From Filobasidium wieringae (lineage: Eukaryota > Basidiomycota > Tremellomycetes > Filobasidiales > Filobasidiaceae), in contig BCIV01000005.1 of the NCBI GenBank assembly GCA_001600055.1, forward strand, positions 186,001-250,000: a DNA stretch of 64,000 nucleotides, in the 5' to 3' direction. Position 1 is the first letter of the stretch. Each line of letters opens with the position of its first letter. The notes beneath the pieces were generated by a model, which did not search any database, was not told the DNA's origin, and saw nothing but the letters and a program-made list of their open reading frames with translations. Positions 48,485 to 60,366 of the stretch are shown here, piece after piece. Both the position numbers and the translations under genes were made by a program.

Positions 48485-50474
48485 TCACGGTTTTCGACGT
48501 CGACTGGATCCTTCCGGAAGGATCACCGCTTTGAACCCGACTTCCTCATCGCCCTCTTCTACCCATTCCCATTTTTTCCACAACCCTCCGCCTTCATGTA
48601 CGGTCGCGGCCAATCTCTCCTTCTCTTCTTGTTGCTTTTTTTCCTCTTCTAGCATCCGGCTTATCTTCTCCGACATGACCCGTGCATCTCTTACTTGCCG
48701 TTCAAAGGTTTCTCTCACTTCCTCCTCCAACCTCTCTCGTTCCCTTCGAGCCTCCCTTGCAGCTTTGACCTTCTCCGCCCTAGCTTTCTCCGATCTGGCT
48801 TTCTCAGCGGCTATGTAGTCCTCCAGTAGGATAGGCATGTCGGCACTTGACCCTAGCAGAAGAGAGGAGGAAACAGAAATGGGACAAGGAGGGGTAGGTG
48901 CAGATGGGATCCACCAGGATGGACGTAAATGTACAGGAGGAAGATTTGAGACATCCTGTGTTCTCCTCGCAGGCCAAGGGTAGCGAAACAACACTCGATG
49001 TCTTCTGCATCTGTCGCAAGAATGGGATTCGGGCTTTTTGAGTCCGAGCGTATCGAGCCGATCCAATCGTTGTAGCTTGTGCGTGTCGAGAACGACTAGG
49101 CAAGTAGAACATCGAGATACCCCGAACGCGTCTGGGGGATCGTCCTTTTGAGTAATAGGGGAACCCATCATAAGATGTTCTCCACTCTTGGTCCGTTTCC
49201 ATGGTTGGCTGTACATTCCCGCAGTCAACGTTTGTCCTCGAGAAGCCGCCGAGCGTTTTAGTTTACGGACGGGTTGTGTGAAAGATTCGGTAGGCAGGGA
49301 GATGGTAGGCGGTTCTAGTAGATCAGAAATGGCTGAAGTCGAGGCGATGGTATCCGCGACAGTCTCCGTGGAAGGTTCCCTAGAAGCGACGGTGTAGTAG
49401 CCCTCTCTCCGCATCTCGCATGTCGCACAAAGGCATTCGCTATTATTATCCCCGAAGTAGTCTTTTCCATAGAATGTAGTGATCTCTTCCCCGATTCGAA
49501 TAGGACGGATCACTTTAAAGGAAATGGTGCAGCCACCTCTTGCCATGAGACTAACATTCGGATTGCAGTCATGCTGAGAGAACGATCTGATATCAATCGT
49601 CTGAAAGTATGTATAGCAAACTAGGTTGGCTCACGTTGATGAATCGTCCTGGACCTAGAAACAAATTCGTCCCCTTCCTGTCCGAATCCACCACACTGAA
49701 ATCCCTCTTGCTCTTCTTCTTCCCGCGGACCATGAGCAGAGTCGAACCCTCCTCTGCCGTTTCTGATACCCAAGCTCCATCTTCGACCGCTTCCCTCTCC
49801 AGCTCCTGTACCCACGTCGCAGGCATCTTCGTGACGGTTCCTGACAACTCGTCTAATATGATCGTTCTGACATCGTCATTATCTTCCACCCCATCATATG
49901 GATTGATTTCTGCCGTGGCGAATACTCCTAGTTCGTTTTTGCTCGTCACGGCTGTGTAGCGGGATGTAGGGAGAATCTCGACACGGGTGGTGGGAAGGAA
50001 AAGGGAGATGTAAAAGCGGAGATGACGAGAGAAACGTAGACGCTCGGGAGTGGATTTGTTCTCGAGGTATGATTGAATGATAGGGAGACTACTTCTGATC
50101 AACAAAACGTTTCAGGAAGCGATATCGAGACGAGCTCACCTTGATAGCTGTGATAAACATTCCTTCTCTAATCCGACACAGGCGGTTTTGTGAATGACGT
50201 CCAGAACTTCCTTTGGGTCGTGATCCAAAGGCTTGGTCTCCCAGGTAGCAAGCTGGAAGTGTACACCATAACGTTCTCCTCTCCTGGAGGTCAAAGTATC
50301 AATGAACAGGTATGAAAGTAGATCATCGTTGTTGGCAAGCTCTGTGGCTGAAACGATCTTCTTCTGTTCAATGTCGTTCCGTACTGGAGAAGGACTATGT
50401 TCGCTGAGGAAAGGCGAGTGTGATGGAGTCGCGATAGCTGCGTAGATAGAGGAGATGGTTGGACATGCTAGCAT
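48485..50474 (-). CDS. SET9: Histone H4-K20 methyltransferase SET9 (Suv4-20 family)
   Basis: Writes H4K20 methylation, used in the DNA-damage checkpoint in fission yeast and in facultative heterochromatin in Cryptococcus. From 50474 (MLACPTISSIYA) the N-terminal helical region reads DDLLSYLFIDTLTSR and GVHFQLATWE. After an intron comes LENKSTPERLRFSRHLRFYI and the SET core: SRYTAVTSKNELGVFAT and GRFIN. A second intron joins GRFIN to HDCNPNVSLMARGG, restoring the NHxCxPN AdoMet-binding motif. IRIGEEITTFYGKDYFG and the post-SET ECLCATCE complete it. The long C-terminal extension is Arg/Glu-rich and coiled-coil-like (KVKAAREARRERERLEEEVRE), ending with basic residues. All catalytic motifs are present. 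Confidence 0.88.
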
Positions 50475-50645
50475 ACTGATGGGATTGCGTTATGCTCTCA
50501 TGATACAATGATACTTGAGTGAAGGGATGCTGTAGAGTAAGTAATCAGGTACTATAGACTACTGCGATAACAACAACACATAGGGAGAGTAAGCAACCAA
50601 AGTTTCATTGAATATATTTTAAATTACGGGAGATACATCAACAGG

Positions 50646-50740
50646 GGTCAAATGGCCGAGAGGTCTAAGGCGCTAGTTTCAGGTACTTGTTACGTATTTA
50701 CTAGTCTTAACGGGCGTGAGTTCGAATCTCACTTTGATCA
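50646..50740 (+). tRNA. tRNA-Leu (anticodon CAG) with a 15-nt intron
   Basis: The acceptor stem GGTCAAA (50646-50652) pairs with TTTGATC (50733-50739), followed by the discriminator A. The D arm is GGCCGAGAGGTCTAAGGC. The anticodon stem CTAGT (50673-50677) pairs with ACTAG (50700-50704). The loop TTCAGG gives anticodon CAG at 50680-50682, and the intron 50684-50698 sits after position 37 as expected for nuclear tRNA. The variable arm is long, as in class II tRNAs. The T arm GTGAG-TTCGAAT-CTCAC is complete. A T-run at 50746-50750 is the Pol III terminator. Confidence 0.93.
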
Positions 50741-51515
50741 CATTCTTTTTGGCACCTTTCTTCCTCAGAAGATCTTATTCAAGCCTTTTCTTGGCTTCCA
50801 AACCAATCTTGGAAGCTGTTCGATGACTGTTGATGTTGGCCTCATGACTTGATGTACATAACACCGTGAGAAATCGCCAGCCGCATTCGGCTGCAGAAGC
50901 GGTGGACTCAGTAGTTTCACCTTGACGCGTGTTTCACTTCTAATGGGACAAAACCCGACGGAGGTTGTAGGAGAAAATCAGGACCATGCCGCCTGCTTCG
51001 TTTATTGACAGTTCGTCGAAAGGATGCTTTGGAGTCATTTGCTGCAGACTGAGGAGGCCTCGATCTGACATCGAGTTCCATTGAGTTCATTGTAAGACTT
51101 CCTGGAGAGGACTTAATAGCCTGGCGCGCGTGCTAAAGCATGTTTCATGTCTAACAGTGAAGGTAGATGGCTGGTCACTTGCTCGCATTTTCTGAAGTGT
51201 AACATTTACAGACCGTTTTGAGCCACGCCAATCCACGTCACCCTTTCGGAATCCTCAAGTACAACCGGCTCATCACTTCCTTCCGATCCCAGAAAACATC
51301 CCGTCAATACCAATCGAAGTCTCACACCTTTCAACTATCTTGAAGGTGGGCGTGGTGCGTGGACCTATCGGAAACTCTGGGAAGAGGTCATACGTCTGAG
51401 TAAGGAATAGGAGGAAACGTATCAGGACGTGTATTCAGAGAAGCCGAGGAGTAGATGCGCCTCATAACTTATGCATGTAGATACGCTACGTGTCATCGAG
51501 CTGCTCTAGCCCATC
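50741..51515. other. Intergenic
   Basis: Starts with the Pol III terminator of the tRNA. No open frame with family features on either strand. Confidence 0.5.
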
Positions 51516-52092
51516 ATGTCATGCAGCTTCACTCCGCTCGTTCTTCCCCTTCCTTCGCCTAAGCCTTCAGCAGCCGTCAATGTGGAGGTGATCGATTTGA
51601 CCTCTCCCTCTCCTCCTTCCTCTACCGTAGAAAGATCATGGAGGCTCACGACAAGGAGATCATTCATCATAAAGAGACGCTACATTCAACAGTGTCCCAC
51701 TACAAGGATGAGAAAAGAAAGTGGCAGTACAAAAACACAAACCAGCCTGGAGGGAAGAACGGAAGAAACAAGGAAGGGACAAAGGGAGGGAAGAGTTTGT
51801 CGATGCATTGGCAACCAGTCTTTCTGCAACGCGTGCTCGCTCACATATTCTCTTGCTTTCGCCTTCGACAAGATCGTCGAACGTAAGAGCAACCTTTTAC
51901 CCATCTCAGCTCTATGTGCGAGTGCGGTATCGAACAGGTGTCGTAATCGGGCTCGGCGGACCCAACATCCCTAAGGCCACAACCACCCAACCTGGCAAGT
52001 CACTACTCGGTCAGATTACAGTCGCCTCGTCCCACGTCCAACATATTCACCCAACTAAGCGCCTTGTTTATAATTGTACCATGCATTTATAG
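51516..52092 (+). CDS. Possible small protein with a SUMO-interacting motif
   Basis: Open from the ATG at 51516 (MSCSFTPLVLPLP). A hydrophobic-acidic motif VEVIDLTSPS at about residues 24-33 matches the SUMO-interacting pattern (V/I-x-V/I-V/I/L with acidic and Ser neighbours). Downstream, all three plus frames are open for 80-120 codons, so the true exon path is unclear. One path gives a charged helical stretch (HDKEIIHHKETLHSTVSHYK). Another gives REERKKQGRDKGREEF. No domain recognised. It may be a real small nuclear protein, a fragment or chance. Confidence 0.3.
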
Positions 52093-52159
52093 CCTACATC
52101 TATGTCCTCTAGTTCTGTGGTAACCCGTTTTGCTAATAGCGTATCCGATCACTCTACAT

Positions 52160-54802
52160 CTAGAAACCCCAAGCTCTACCGTTCTTTCTCGAATCACTCG
52201 CACCGCTAAATGTCCCATTCTCATGCAACACAACCGCTTGAACCTCGGCGACTCCCTGGGAACGAATATCTTCAGCGTCAGTCACTACGAATACGGTGCA
52301 GTTGTTCCGTCACTCACAAGATTGATATCGAACATCGTGACATTGTGGCCACGACTCTTCAGCGATTCGACCATTTCGTCCCCAAAAGCTGTACTCGTAT
52401 GAACGGTCAGCGAGGTACTTTGGACGAAACAGAGGGAGTGCTTACCAGTTTCTATCGTGACAGTTGTAGGGAAAAGTTGGTCGTGAAGCCTAGGAGCTTC
52501 GACAGCGTTCGTGACGTCCATTCCCCATTCGATATTCAACAAGACCTGGGTGACTGCTCCAAAGATTCTGCTTCCGCCCGAACCTCCCAGAGCAGCGTAC
52601 AAACTTCCATCTGGTCGTTCGACGATAGTTGCGGCGGTAGAAGACAGAGGTCGTTTCCCAGGCTCAGGGTAATTGTACGGGGAAGGTTTCAAACCAAAGG
52701 CGTTGACCTTGCCTGGAGTGGAAAAGTCGTCCATCTCGTCGTTGAGGATGATTCCAGTGTTACGATCCATCACGCGCGAGCCGAAAATCAGGTTGACGCT
52801 ACAGGCGGGAACTCGTCAGTTGTCGAATCGAGCTTTCCTGACATGTTTGAACTCACGTCGATGTGATAGAGACGGCACCTCCCCACTGGTCAGCGACGGA
52901 CAACGAGGTCGTACCTGAATCGGTCAGAACGTCGAAAATAGGGTTGTAATAATCTGGCGTGTGCGTTTTGTCCTAATTGGCACACAAGTCAGTATAAAGC
53001 TTCCAAGCGCACTACCATCACAGTGTCACTCACGTCAGTCAAGTTCCTCAAAACCGACTCGGCCCACTCCTTCTTCCCAAACCCGACAACCCTCTCCCTT
53101 CTCGCCGTGTCCATGAACGCTTTGTCCGGATCACTGATCTCCGTCCTAGCACCAAACGCAAACTTCATCGCTTCAGTCAATCGATGCATGTTCAAACCCG
53201 TTCGAGTGGCGTTCTTCTGAGCTTGACTGTGAAGGTCGTATGATTCGAGAATGTTGAACATTCCAAGCATGACCGGTCCTGCAGGTCGAGAATTGAGCGA
53301 TAAACCAAATCAGCGCACGATAAGGACCATGAACAATACGTCACCGACATACCACAACTAGGCGCATCCGTCGTCCAAATGGTGTTCCCATTATAAACCG
53401 TTTTCAAAGGTTCGTACACCCTGACCTTGTAATCCCTCAAATCCTCCCTAGTCATGATCCCTCCACTCTTCTTGATCGTCTCGATCATGTTCTTAGCTAT
53501 CCAGGCATCCCCGTTACTAGAATCATCTTTCCCGTCGGGGTGACCGTAGAATACTGATGGTCCGTGTTCCGCTACAGCGGAGAGAGCGAGAGAGTAGTTG
53601 TGTCGGGAGATGAAATCGCCTTCTACCAACATGGGGGACTGATTAGGTCGGAAAACGGAGAGCCATTCGTCCTTCCCATCCATAAAGTCTACGTATCACA
53701 TCAACCCATCAATCCGAGTCAACAATCCAGACGAAGTGATAATCAGGATCATCTCCGACTCACTACCGTAGATTCTAAATCGCCTAGCCAACTCCCTCCC
53801 GACTCTCCAACCCTTGGCCAATTCGGCGACAGGTTCGACCAAGTCTTTCCATTCGACCCGTCCACTACCATACATCTCCCAAGCCGTGTACAGCCCTCTG
53901 ACCTCTCCTGGTACACCGACAGAGAGTCCGCCGACTTGAGAGGAACCAGGAGGAGCGGTTAGGTACATCGAGGGGGAGGAGAGGGAGGGTGCCGTTTCTC
54001 TGAAATCTATTGCGATGAGAGTACTGTTATCAGAAGAAGAAGCGGAGGGGGAGGTGATATTGATCAAGAAAGGAGAGTTTTCAGGGTTAAGATAGGTCGA
54101 TGAGGTTGACCAAGAAAGTTCCTCTCCTCCTACTAGGGAAGTCCGAGCTTTCCCAGGAGCACGAATGAGCATGAATCCTCCGCCTCCTATCCCACTAGAA
54201 AACGAATTGACGGTTCCGATACATAAACAACTAGTAATCGCCGCATCCACCGCGTTTCCTCCCTTCTTGAGGATCTCGACACCCATACGGGAACACCCTT
54301 CCTCTTCCGCTGCGACCATTCCTTGCTCTCCTTGAGTGTAAAAGGCGTCATTTCGACGGACGTTGGTAGGAGGTGGGAGTTTGAAGGGTCCGTTTACTGG
54401 GATTGGAACGTGTTGAGGACCGTCATCTGGCGAGGTGGAAGGGGGTTGGTCGGATGATGGATCGTGGATCCAGGAAATGTGGAAGACATGTGTCATCAGG
54501 AGCAAGACGATTGTAAGGGGAATCAAGAGGAGAGGTAGAATCAGACATAGTTTCTTCTGCTGAACCCTTTCTTTTGGCGAGAACGTTCGGTTGTAATAAG
54601 GGATTCCACTGTCGTTCGAATTCCTCCTCTTCCCTCCTCTCTGTCCTAACCATCCTTGTCTGCCTCTTTTAGTACCTCGAGAAGCTTCCAAGTCCGGAGT
54701 GTTCGTCCCCGACCCGGAACGGCTTAACAGCGAATCCCTTTCCTCTTCTCCTAGACCGGGATCACGATCGTCTCTTGCAGACGTGGAATTCGTACGTTGC
54801 AT
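52160..54802 (-). CDS. Gamma-glutamyltranspeptidase, membrane-anchored
   Basis: GGT removes the gamma-glutamyl group from glutathione and related peptides; it matures by self-cleavage at a Thr. The ATG at 54802 (MQRTNSTSARDD) gives a Ser-rich cytosolic head, then a type II anchor (LILPLLLIPLTIVLLLM). The large subunit follows: AEEEGCSRMGVEILKKGGNAVDAA, NSFSSGIGGGGFMLI and IDFRETAP. The cleavage site is DSGTTSLSVAD; small-subunit blocks are NDEMDDFS, GKRPLSSTAATI, LGGSGGSRIFGAVTQVLLN and EAPRLHDQL. After a last intron comes DSRKNGRAWGF and the stop at 52160. The usual His of the TTHxS motif after the nucleophile is Ser here. Divergent to NCS6. Confidence 0.9.
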
Positions 54803-55144
54803 TTCTATCTGAGGTGGAGGATTAAAGGGGGAAGGGTAGGTGGGGGAGATGAAGGAGGAGGGGTTTCTTCGGAGGAGAGGAATGATGCTGGTTTCCGAAT
54901 GGACGGTGCTGGTGCAACGAGGGGAGTAGGGGGAGGAGCGTGGGTAATTAGACGAATAATAGCGGTGATGTAGGTCGATGTGGTCGATTTTGAGATCCAG
55001 TTTGAGGTCGCTTATCAATTCGAGAAACGCGCATTTGACCGAATTTCAGCTCGAAACCTCGAAATAATTCAGAAAAACCATCGAATCTCGTTCTTCTCAC
55101 CGTCCTAAACCTGCAACTCGAGCCATCCATACTCTGCAGCCAAG
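54803..55144. promoter_or_regulatory. Shared divergent promoter of GGT and NCS6
   Basis: 342 bp between the start codons at 54802 (minus) and 55145 (plus). The GGT frame is open further upstream to 55018 but only from a TTG, so it is taken as 5' UTR or promoter. Confidence 0.5.
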
Positions 55145-56684
55145 ATGCCACCCCGACTGTGTCAATTATGTTCCACCAACAAAGCCCTCATCAAACGACC
55201 TAAAACCGGGCAGCAAGTATGCAAATCTTGTTTCTTTGAAGTGTTCGAGACCGAGGTCCACAACACTATCACGGAGAACGGTGGGATCTTTAAACCTGGT
55301 GACAAAGTCGCTATCGGAGCGAGTGGAGGAAAAGGTAAGCCGACTGTAGCATAGCTTTTTTCTGCGGCCCGTCAAGCTAAACCCGAGCCCTTTGCCTCTT
55401 GATCTTCTTTTCATGAACAGACTCAACAGTCTTAGCCCACGTAATGACAACCCTAAACGCTCGCTATGACTACGGTCTAGACTTACACCTTCTCTCTATC
55501 GACGAAGGTATCTCCGGATATCGAGACGATTCCCTCGAGACGGTCAAAACCAATGCAGTCGAATACACCCTGCCTCTAAAAATCCTGAGCTACCAAGATC
55601 TTTACGGGCACACGATGGACAGTATCGTAAAGGAAGTAGGGAAGAAGAACAACTGTACCTTCTGTGGGGTCTTCAGAAGACAAGCGCTCGATCGCGGAGC
55701 AGGGGGTTTGGGGGTCGGACATATCGTTACGGGACATAATGCGGATGATATCGCAGAGACGGTCTTGATGAACAGTAAGTAGGCCTTTCTACTCTTCATA
55801 CCGTTTCTATCCGCTGGTGTCCTAATCATCGAACATCGTGATCATGATAATCAGTCATGAGAGGAGATATAGCTCGACTAGCACGATGCACCTCCTTGGT
55901 AACTGAATCAGAGGACACCATCAAACGAAGCAAACCTTTCAAATACGCTTACGAAAAGGAGATCGTCATGTAAGCCCCCGCTCTAAAAACATACCCTGAG
56001 CCGGAACTGGGAGGCGAGGACCTTACTGATCGACCGAATATCATTTAGGTACGCCTATTTCAAAAAGTTGACTTATTTCTCAACGGAATGTATTTACAGT
56101 CCCGATGGTTCGTCTTCCCCCTTCCCTCCCTCGTGAAATTCACCTAAACGTACACCTTTTCTTCTTCTGCCTTGTCTCGATACAGCTTATCGAGGCCATG
56201 CCCGAGTCTTCCTAAAAGACCTAGAAGCAATCCGACCTAGCGCTATCATCGACATCATCCACTCGGGTGAATCGTTCGAACTTGGTGAAGAAGTGAGAGG
56301 CGGGATGAAAGCTATGCGTGAGTTCGATCGCGTTTGGGTACGGGGATTGTGAGTTCGTGGGGCTGATCTTTTTTGTTTTTTTGAGGATACAGAGAATTGT
56401 TTGAGGTGTGGGTATATCAGTTCGAACGATCTTTGCGTGAGTGAACCATTCTCGGATACGAAGGGACTTGAGCTGAAGTTTGCCTGTTTTCATGTTGATA
56501 GAAAGCTTGCGCTCTGCTTGAAGGGTTGAAGAACGGCCTAGGGAAAGATGCCTATGTGAGTATTTCCGCTCATACGAGTTCATTAAGCATTGGCTAACAT
56601 TCTTTTCGACATCTATGTGCATAGAAACACAATTCTTCGGGAAAAATCGTCGCTGGAGTGGAGACGGCGACTGTTGCCGTCTGA
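55145..56684 (+). CDS. NCS6: Cytoplasmic tRNA 2-thiolation protein NCS6/CTU1
   Basis: Ncs6 with Ncs2 adds sulfur to U34 of tRNA-Lys, -Glu and -Gln in the cytosol. Start at 55145 ([16 protein letters not shown]), which includes the first Cys pairs (CQLC, CKSC). The PP-loop [14 protein letters not shown] is formed by splicing a short intron, giving SGGKDST. Next are [31 protein letters not shown] and [15 protein letters not shown]. The C-terminal exons give [13 protein letters not shown] and [16 protein letters not shown] (zinc/Fe-S Cys pairs), then [11 protein letters not shown] and the stop at 56684. All catalytic Cys and the PP-loop are intact. Seven or so introns. Confidence 0.92.
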
Positions 56685-57503
56685 ATTAGAGGACCACAGA
56701 GGTCGGCCGGGTGGGATAGGTGAACGGGCGGCATTACACTGTATCATATCAGAGGTTGTATCTGCTTTCGGGCACGGCATAGCACATCATTGCATAGATA
56801 TCACCGATTTGGACTTCGATGACCGTGTAGTGCAATATTGTCAACCGTCCTCACCATAACAGCAAGATGTTTCCTGCTAGACCTATCCCAGCTCCTGCCT
56901 GCTACCTTGCAATACACACTGGATGCCTCCAATGACTGTGAATATTACTTTTCGAACATGACGTACCCAATCGCTAACGTGAGGCAGGAAAGAGAGCAAA
57001 ATCAGATGTAACCGATGCACCCTCAGCTGTGCTCGATCGTAAGCTCTATTTGATCTACTTCGTGAAAGGCGCTGCACTGGTGGTATTCACCTCCAAGATA
57101 TTCGTCTCAAAGATCTCAGATCCCTTCAAACAGTACGGTTTGAATAGTTCAACCTTTGGTACGACAGGTTTGACGATCTTGGGCACAGCGGGAAGAGCAG
57201 TGGAGACCATTGGTTCAAGATTGAGAACAGGCACGGATACATTACGGGGGTGAAAATGGAGGTAGAAGTGAGATAGATCCAGGACAAATAGGGCCATCAT
57301 GACTGGGATGGCCAGGGCGAGCCGCAGCTGTGTGCGTCTAATCGTAGTGTGTGGGTGTGGGTAGGTGTTTTCTTGTTTGTGTGGGGGTGTATGTGTCTGT
57401 GTGGATGTGTATGTGTGTACCTTTGAACAATGGTTCGATGTCGATCGAAACTCTGGAGATCTATCAGTCAAAGAAGTTCAGATATTCATGATAATGCCGC
57501 ACA
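56685..57503. other. Intergenic with a weak minus-strand ORF and a GT-rich tract
   Basis: About 0.8 kb between NCS6 and the metacaspase stop. A minus frame (57055-57471) encodes a hydrophobic segment (LRLALAIPVMMALFVLDLS) followed by a Val/Pro-rich tail. It overlaps a plus frame of similar length and its upstream half is the repeat itself. I do not call either as a gene. Confidence 0.4.
57346..57420. repeat. GT-rich microsatellite-like tract
   Basis: Imperfect GTGTGG/TATGTGT units on the plus strand. Confidence 0.8.
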
Positions 57504-59656
57504 CTAGGCGATAAACAGTAAATTACAATCCTAAACAGAAAGATCAACACGGAAAGATCAGCACATCATCCTCCACCCCCTAATCAAAACATGCTTACCA
57601 TCGGGTGACTAGCACTCAATTGAGGTTTCTGCGAATACTTGTTCCGCAGTTCGTCTCTGATACTGTTAAGCAGTTGCATGTAGCTCTGCTGAGGGTTAGA
57701 AGACAGGGAGGCGATGAAAGCGTAGGACATCGCTCCGGTCGCTTGCGAAGCGATTTGGGTATCGGCACTCTATAAAAATAGCAGCGTGTCGATCAGTATG
57801 TCGAAGCGAATCCAATCCGTTTATAGACACGTACCGTTTGATCATCTTTACATCCTGACCAAGAAATAACATCCGCAGCGCTGGTCTTTGACTTTTTCGC
57901 TTTGTCCGCGGCACCGCTGTTCTGGTTGATGATCTTCTTTCCCAAGCCCATGACTCCAGACAACATTCCGCCGACATCTCCCTTGAGGTAGGAGACCCCA
58001 GCAGCCATCAACCCTTGGCCAGCCTCAGCTAAGAGATTGGGCTCTTTGATGGTTCCCTGAGTGGAGTACTAAGAACGAGCACGAATCAGATACTGTTCGA
58101 AATGAATATCTTCCATCGAAGGTGTGACTGACGATATAAGGGAGATCCAAAGCGGAAGCAGAATGACAACTGTCAAAGATCGCCGTCAACCTACACCCGG
58201 CAGGCAGAGGTCGAACCATGATCTCGTGCCTAGATGCCGATTGGATCAGTATTCATGGAAGCTCACGAAGAAACAAAATGGAACCCACAATTCATCATCG
58301 ACCATATGGCCGTTGATCTTGTGGTCAACAGGGTAGATAACTTCGTCGTAGCCGTCACTATAATCAATGGCCTGATCAGCTCATTATCGTTCGATTTAAA
58401 GGACGCTACAGGACTGACTCTTCGTCGCCATCAAGATCCTGAGTCTGTCCACCATGTCCCGAACTACAAACGAACCCTGCATTAGCATTCTATACCTGTG
58501 ATGATTAGCAGAATCGCTCACTAATGGAAAAACAAACTATCATTAGGCTGAGCTCCGCTAATCAACCAATTCATAGCTGCCCTGATGTTCTGCCCTGTCG
58601 GCACTTGTCTAGGGTTCTGTGCGTCGTCGGTAAGGAGAACGATATCATCCCTCTGATAGCCGAAACGATCACACAAGAACTTCATCATGTTTCTCGCGTC
58701 GTTGATACACCCTGAAAGAGCTTGAGAAGTTCCGATGTAGTTGATTCCGATCTGGATGCGGGCAAATCGTCAGACTGGACTACATAAGGATTCGCAAGAG
58801 GACTTACGCATAGGGCCTTCTTTTTACCGCTACATTGACTGTACTGGAAGAAAGGTTGACGATCGGCACCTTGATTTTGATGGAATTGAGGTCCGTAGAA
58901 TTGAGCTTCTGATGGCGGACGATCTGCGTCATGTCAATTAACAGTGAGTTTCTCTATAGCAATGAATCCCAATGTGAACAGACACCTACAAGGAGTAGGT
59001 CCAGATTGTTGATGGTTGTGGTGCATCTGAGTAGGATCATAACCAGAAGATCTGAGCGATCATCATTATCAAAAACGAATCAGTATCTGGCCATCTGTGT
59101 CCGGATTTCAACCTGACTCACCCAGTCTGATATTCATTAGGCATGCCTTGACCTGTAGGAGGTTGCCAACCGTTTCCACTGCCTTGAGATCGTCGATCAT
59201 AGGAAGGAGCGCCGTTGTACGCGAGATCCTGTCTCTGGTGATGCTGAGGGGCAGGGGGAGCGTAGCCGCTACAAACAAGAACAGTATGAGTGATCATTGT
59301 GGAGTATGATTTTACCTTAAACAAAACTAACCCTTGATCATAACCGCCCGGAGGTCCTCCATAACCACCCCCACCGCCGTAATGACCAGGAGGAGGACCA
59401 GGGGGAGGTGCGCCATAACCCGGTCCATGAGAAGGAGGAGCGTATTGAGGTGCACCGCTAAGTCAGGTCGCAATCTTAGCTTATTGCACCATGTCTCGGC
59501 TCAAATATTAAGTCAGACTCACCCCCAACCAGGAGGAGGTCCTGGAGGAGCACCGTACCCGCCAGAAGCTCCTCCGTAAGTCACAGGAGGTCCGTAATTC
59601 CCTCCACCTCCACCTCCGTATTGATGATGTCTTCCAGCGCCAGGATAGTCTCCCAT
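57504..59656 (-). CDS. MCA1: Metacaspase (type I, MCA1/YCA1-like)
   Basis: Ca-dependent cysteine protease cutting after Arg/Lys, linked to stress, ageing and protein quality control. From 59656 ([12 protein letters not shown]) the prodomain is Pro/Gly/Tyr-rich with GGYG and PPGPPPG repeats over several exons. In the protease domain the catalytic His is in SGHGGQT, followed by DLDGDEE and the block [17 protein letters not shown]. The catalytic Cys is in [17 protein letters not shown], where the common DSCHSGS reads DSCHSAS. The C-terminal part gives [24 protein letters not shown] and [11 protein letters not shown], then after a last intron DCNLLFIA and the stop at 57504. All parts of a type I metacaspase are present in order. 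Confidence 0.9.
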
Positions 59657-60366
59657 ATCGATTTGTGGATTACTATAGGTTGCTTAGATTCAAGAGGTAT
59701 CGCTAATGGCCAGTACAAGATTTGATTATGATGGAATGTGAGTGGAGTCTGATGAAAGGGGAACGTCGCACATCGCAGCATGAAATATGGTCTTGGTCTA
59801 TTTACTGCGCACCGGGCTACGATGCGTCATATCAATCGAGAATATAAGACACGTCATCAATCGATAGCGAACGTACAGACGGTAATTTACACTAACTATT
59901 ACTAGCTTTACCACATCCACTAACTAATGACTAACCAAAAGTACTATATCTCAACCAAGACTATTATCTGCCTTGTTTACTATCATACGACCGAAAGTCC
60001 ATTCCGCTTTCCGATTTCTTGCGGGAAAAGCAAAGCCAAGCAGCCCAACCGTGAAACGTAGAAACGTAGAACTCGGTCGAGCTTACCGATATGACGTTTC
60101 TTCCAGGTTCGCAAGTCCGTTTCGTCGAGGAGCGTCTAACTAATACGAGTAGATTATAGAGAAAGACTAAGTCGAGTTAAGCTAGGAGGCTAGTAGTATA
60201 GTGGTTGGCAACTAAGGTGTTGAGAAGCTAATCAAAAGGAGTCGTAACGTAAGAAGCTAAAACCGAACGGGGATATAAGAGGACTATAGAAGAGACTGTA
60301 GCAAAGGTGTTCAGCTGCAGCTTGAACCACCTGACGTAATCAAAACACATACCTCGTAACGCTAAT
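59657..60366. other. Intergenic between metacaspase start and Bqt4-like stop
   Basis: Both neighbours are on the minus strand. AT-richer than average, with several CTAACTA-like runs. No gene was supported. The minus frame 60228-60716 is in another phase from the Bqt4-like gene and is a shadow. Confidence 0.5.

Noticed and set aside
54803..55018. N-terminal extension of the GGT frame to 55018
   Set aside because: It begins at TTG and adds a His/Tyr-rich stretch atypical for the family; the ATG at 54802 directly precedes a normal type II anchor layout.
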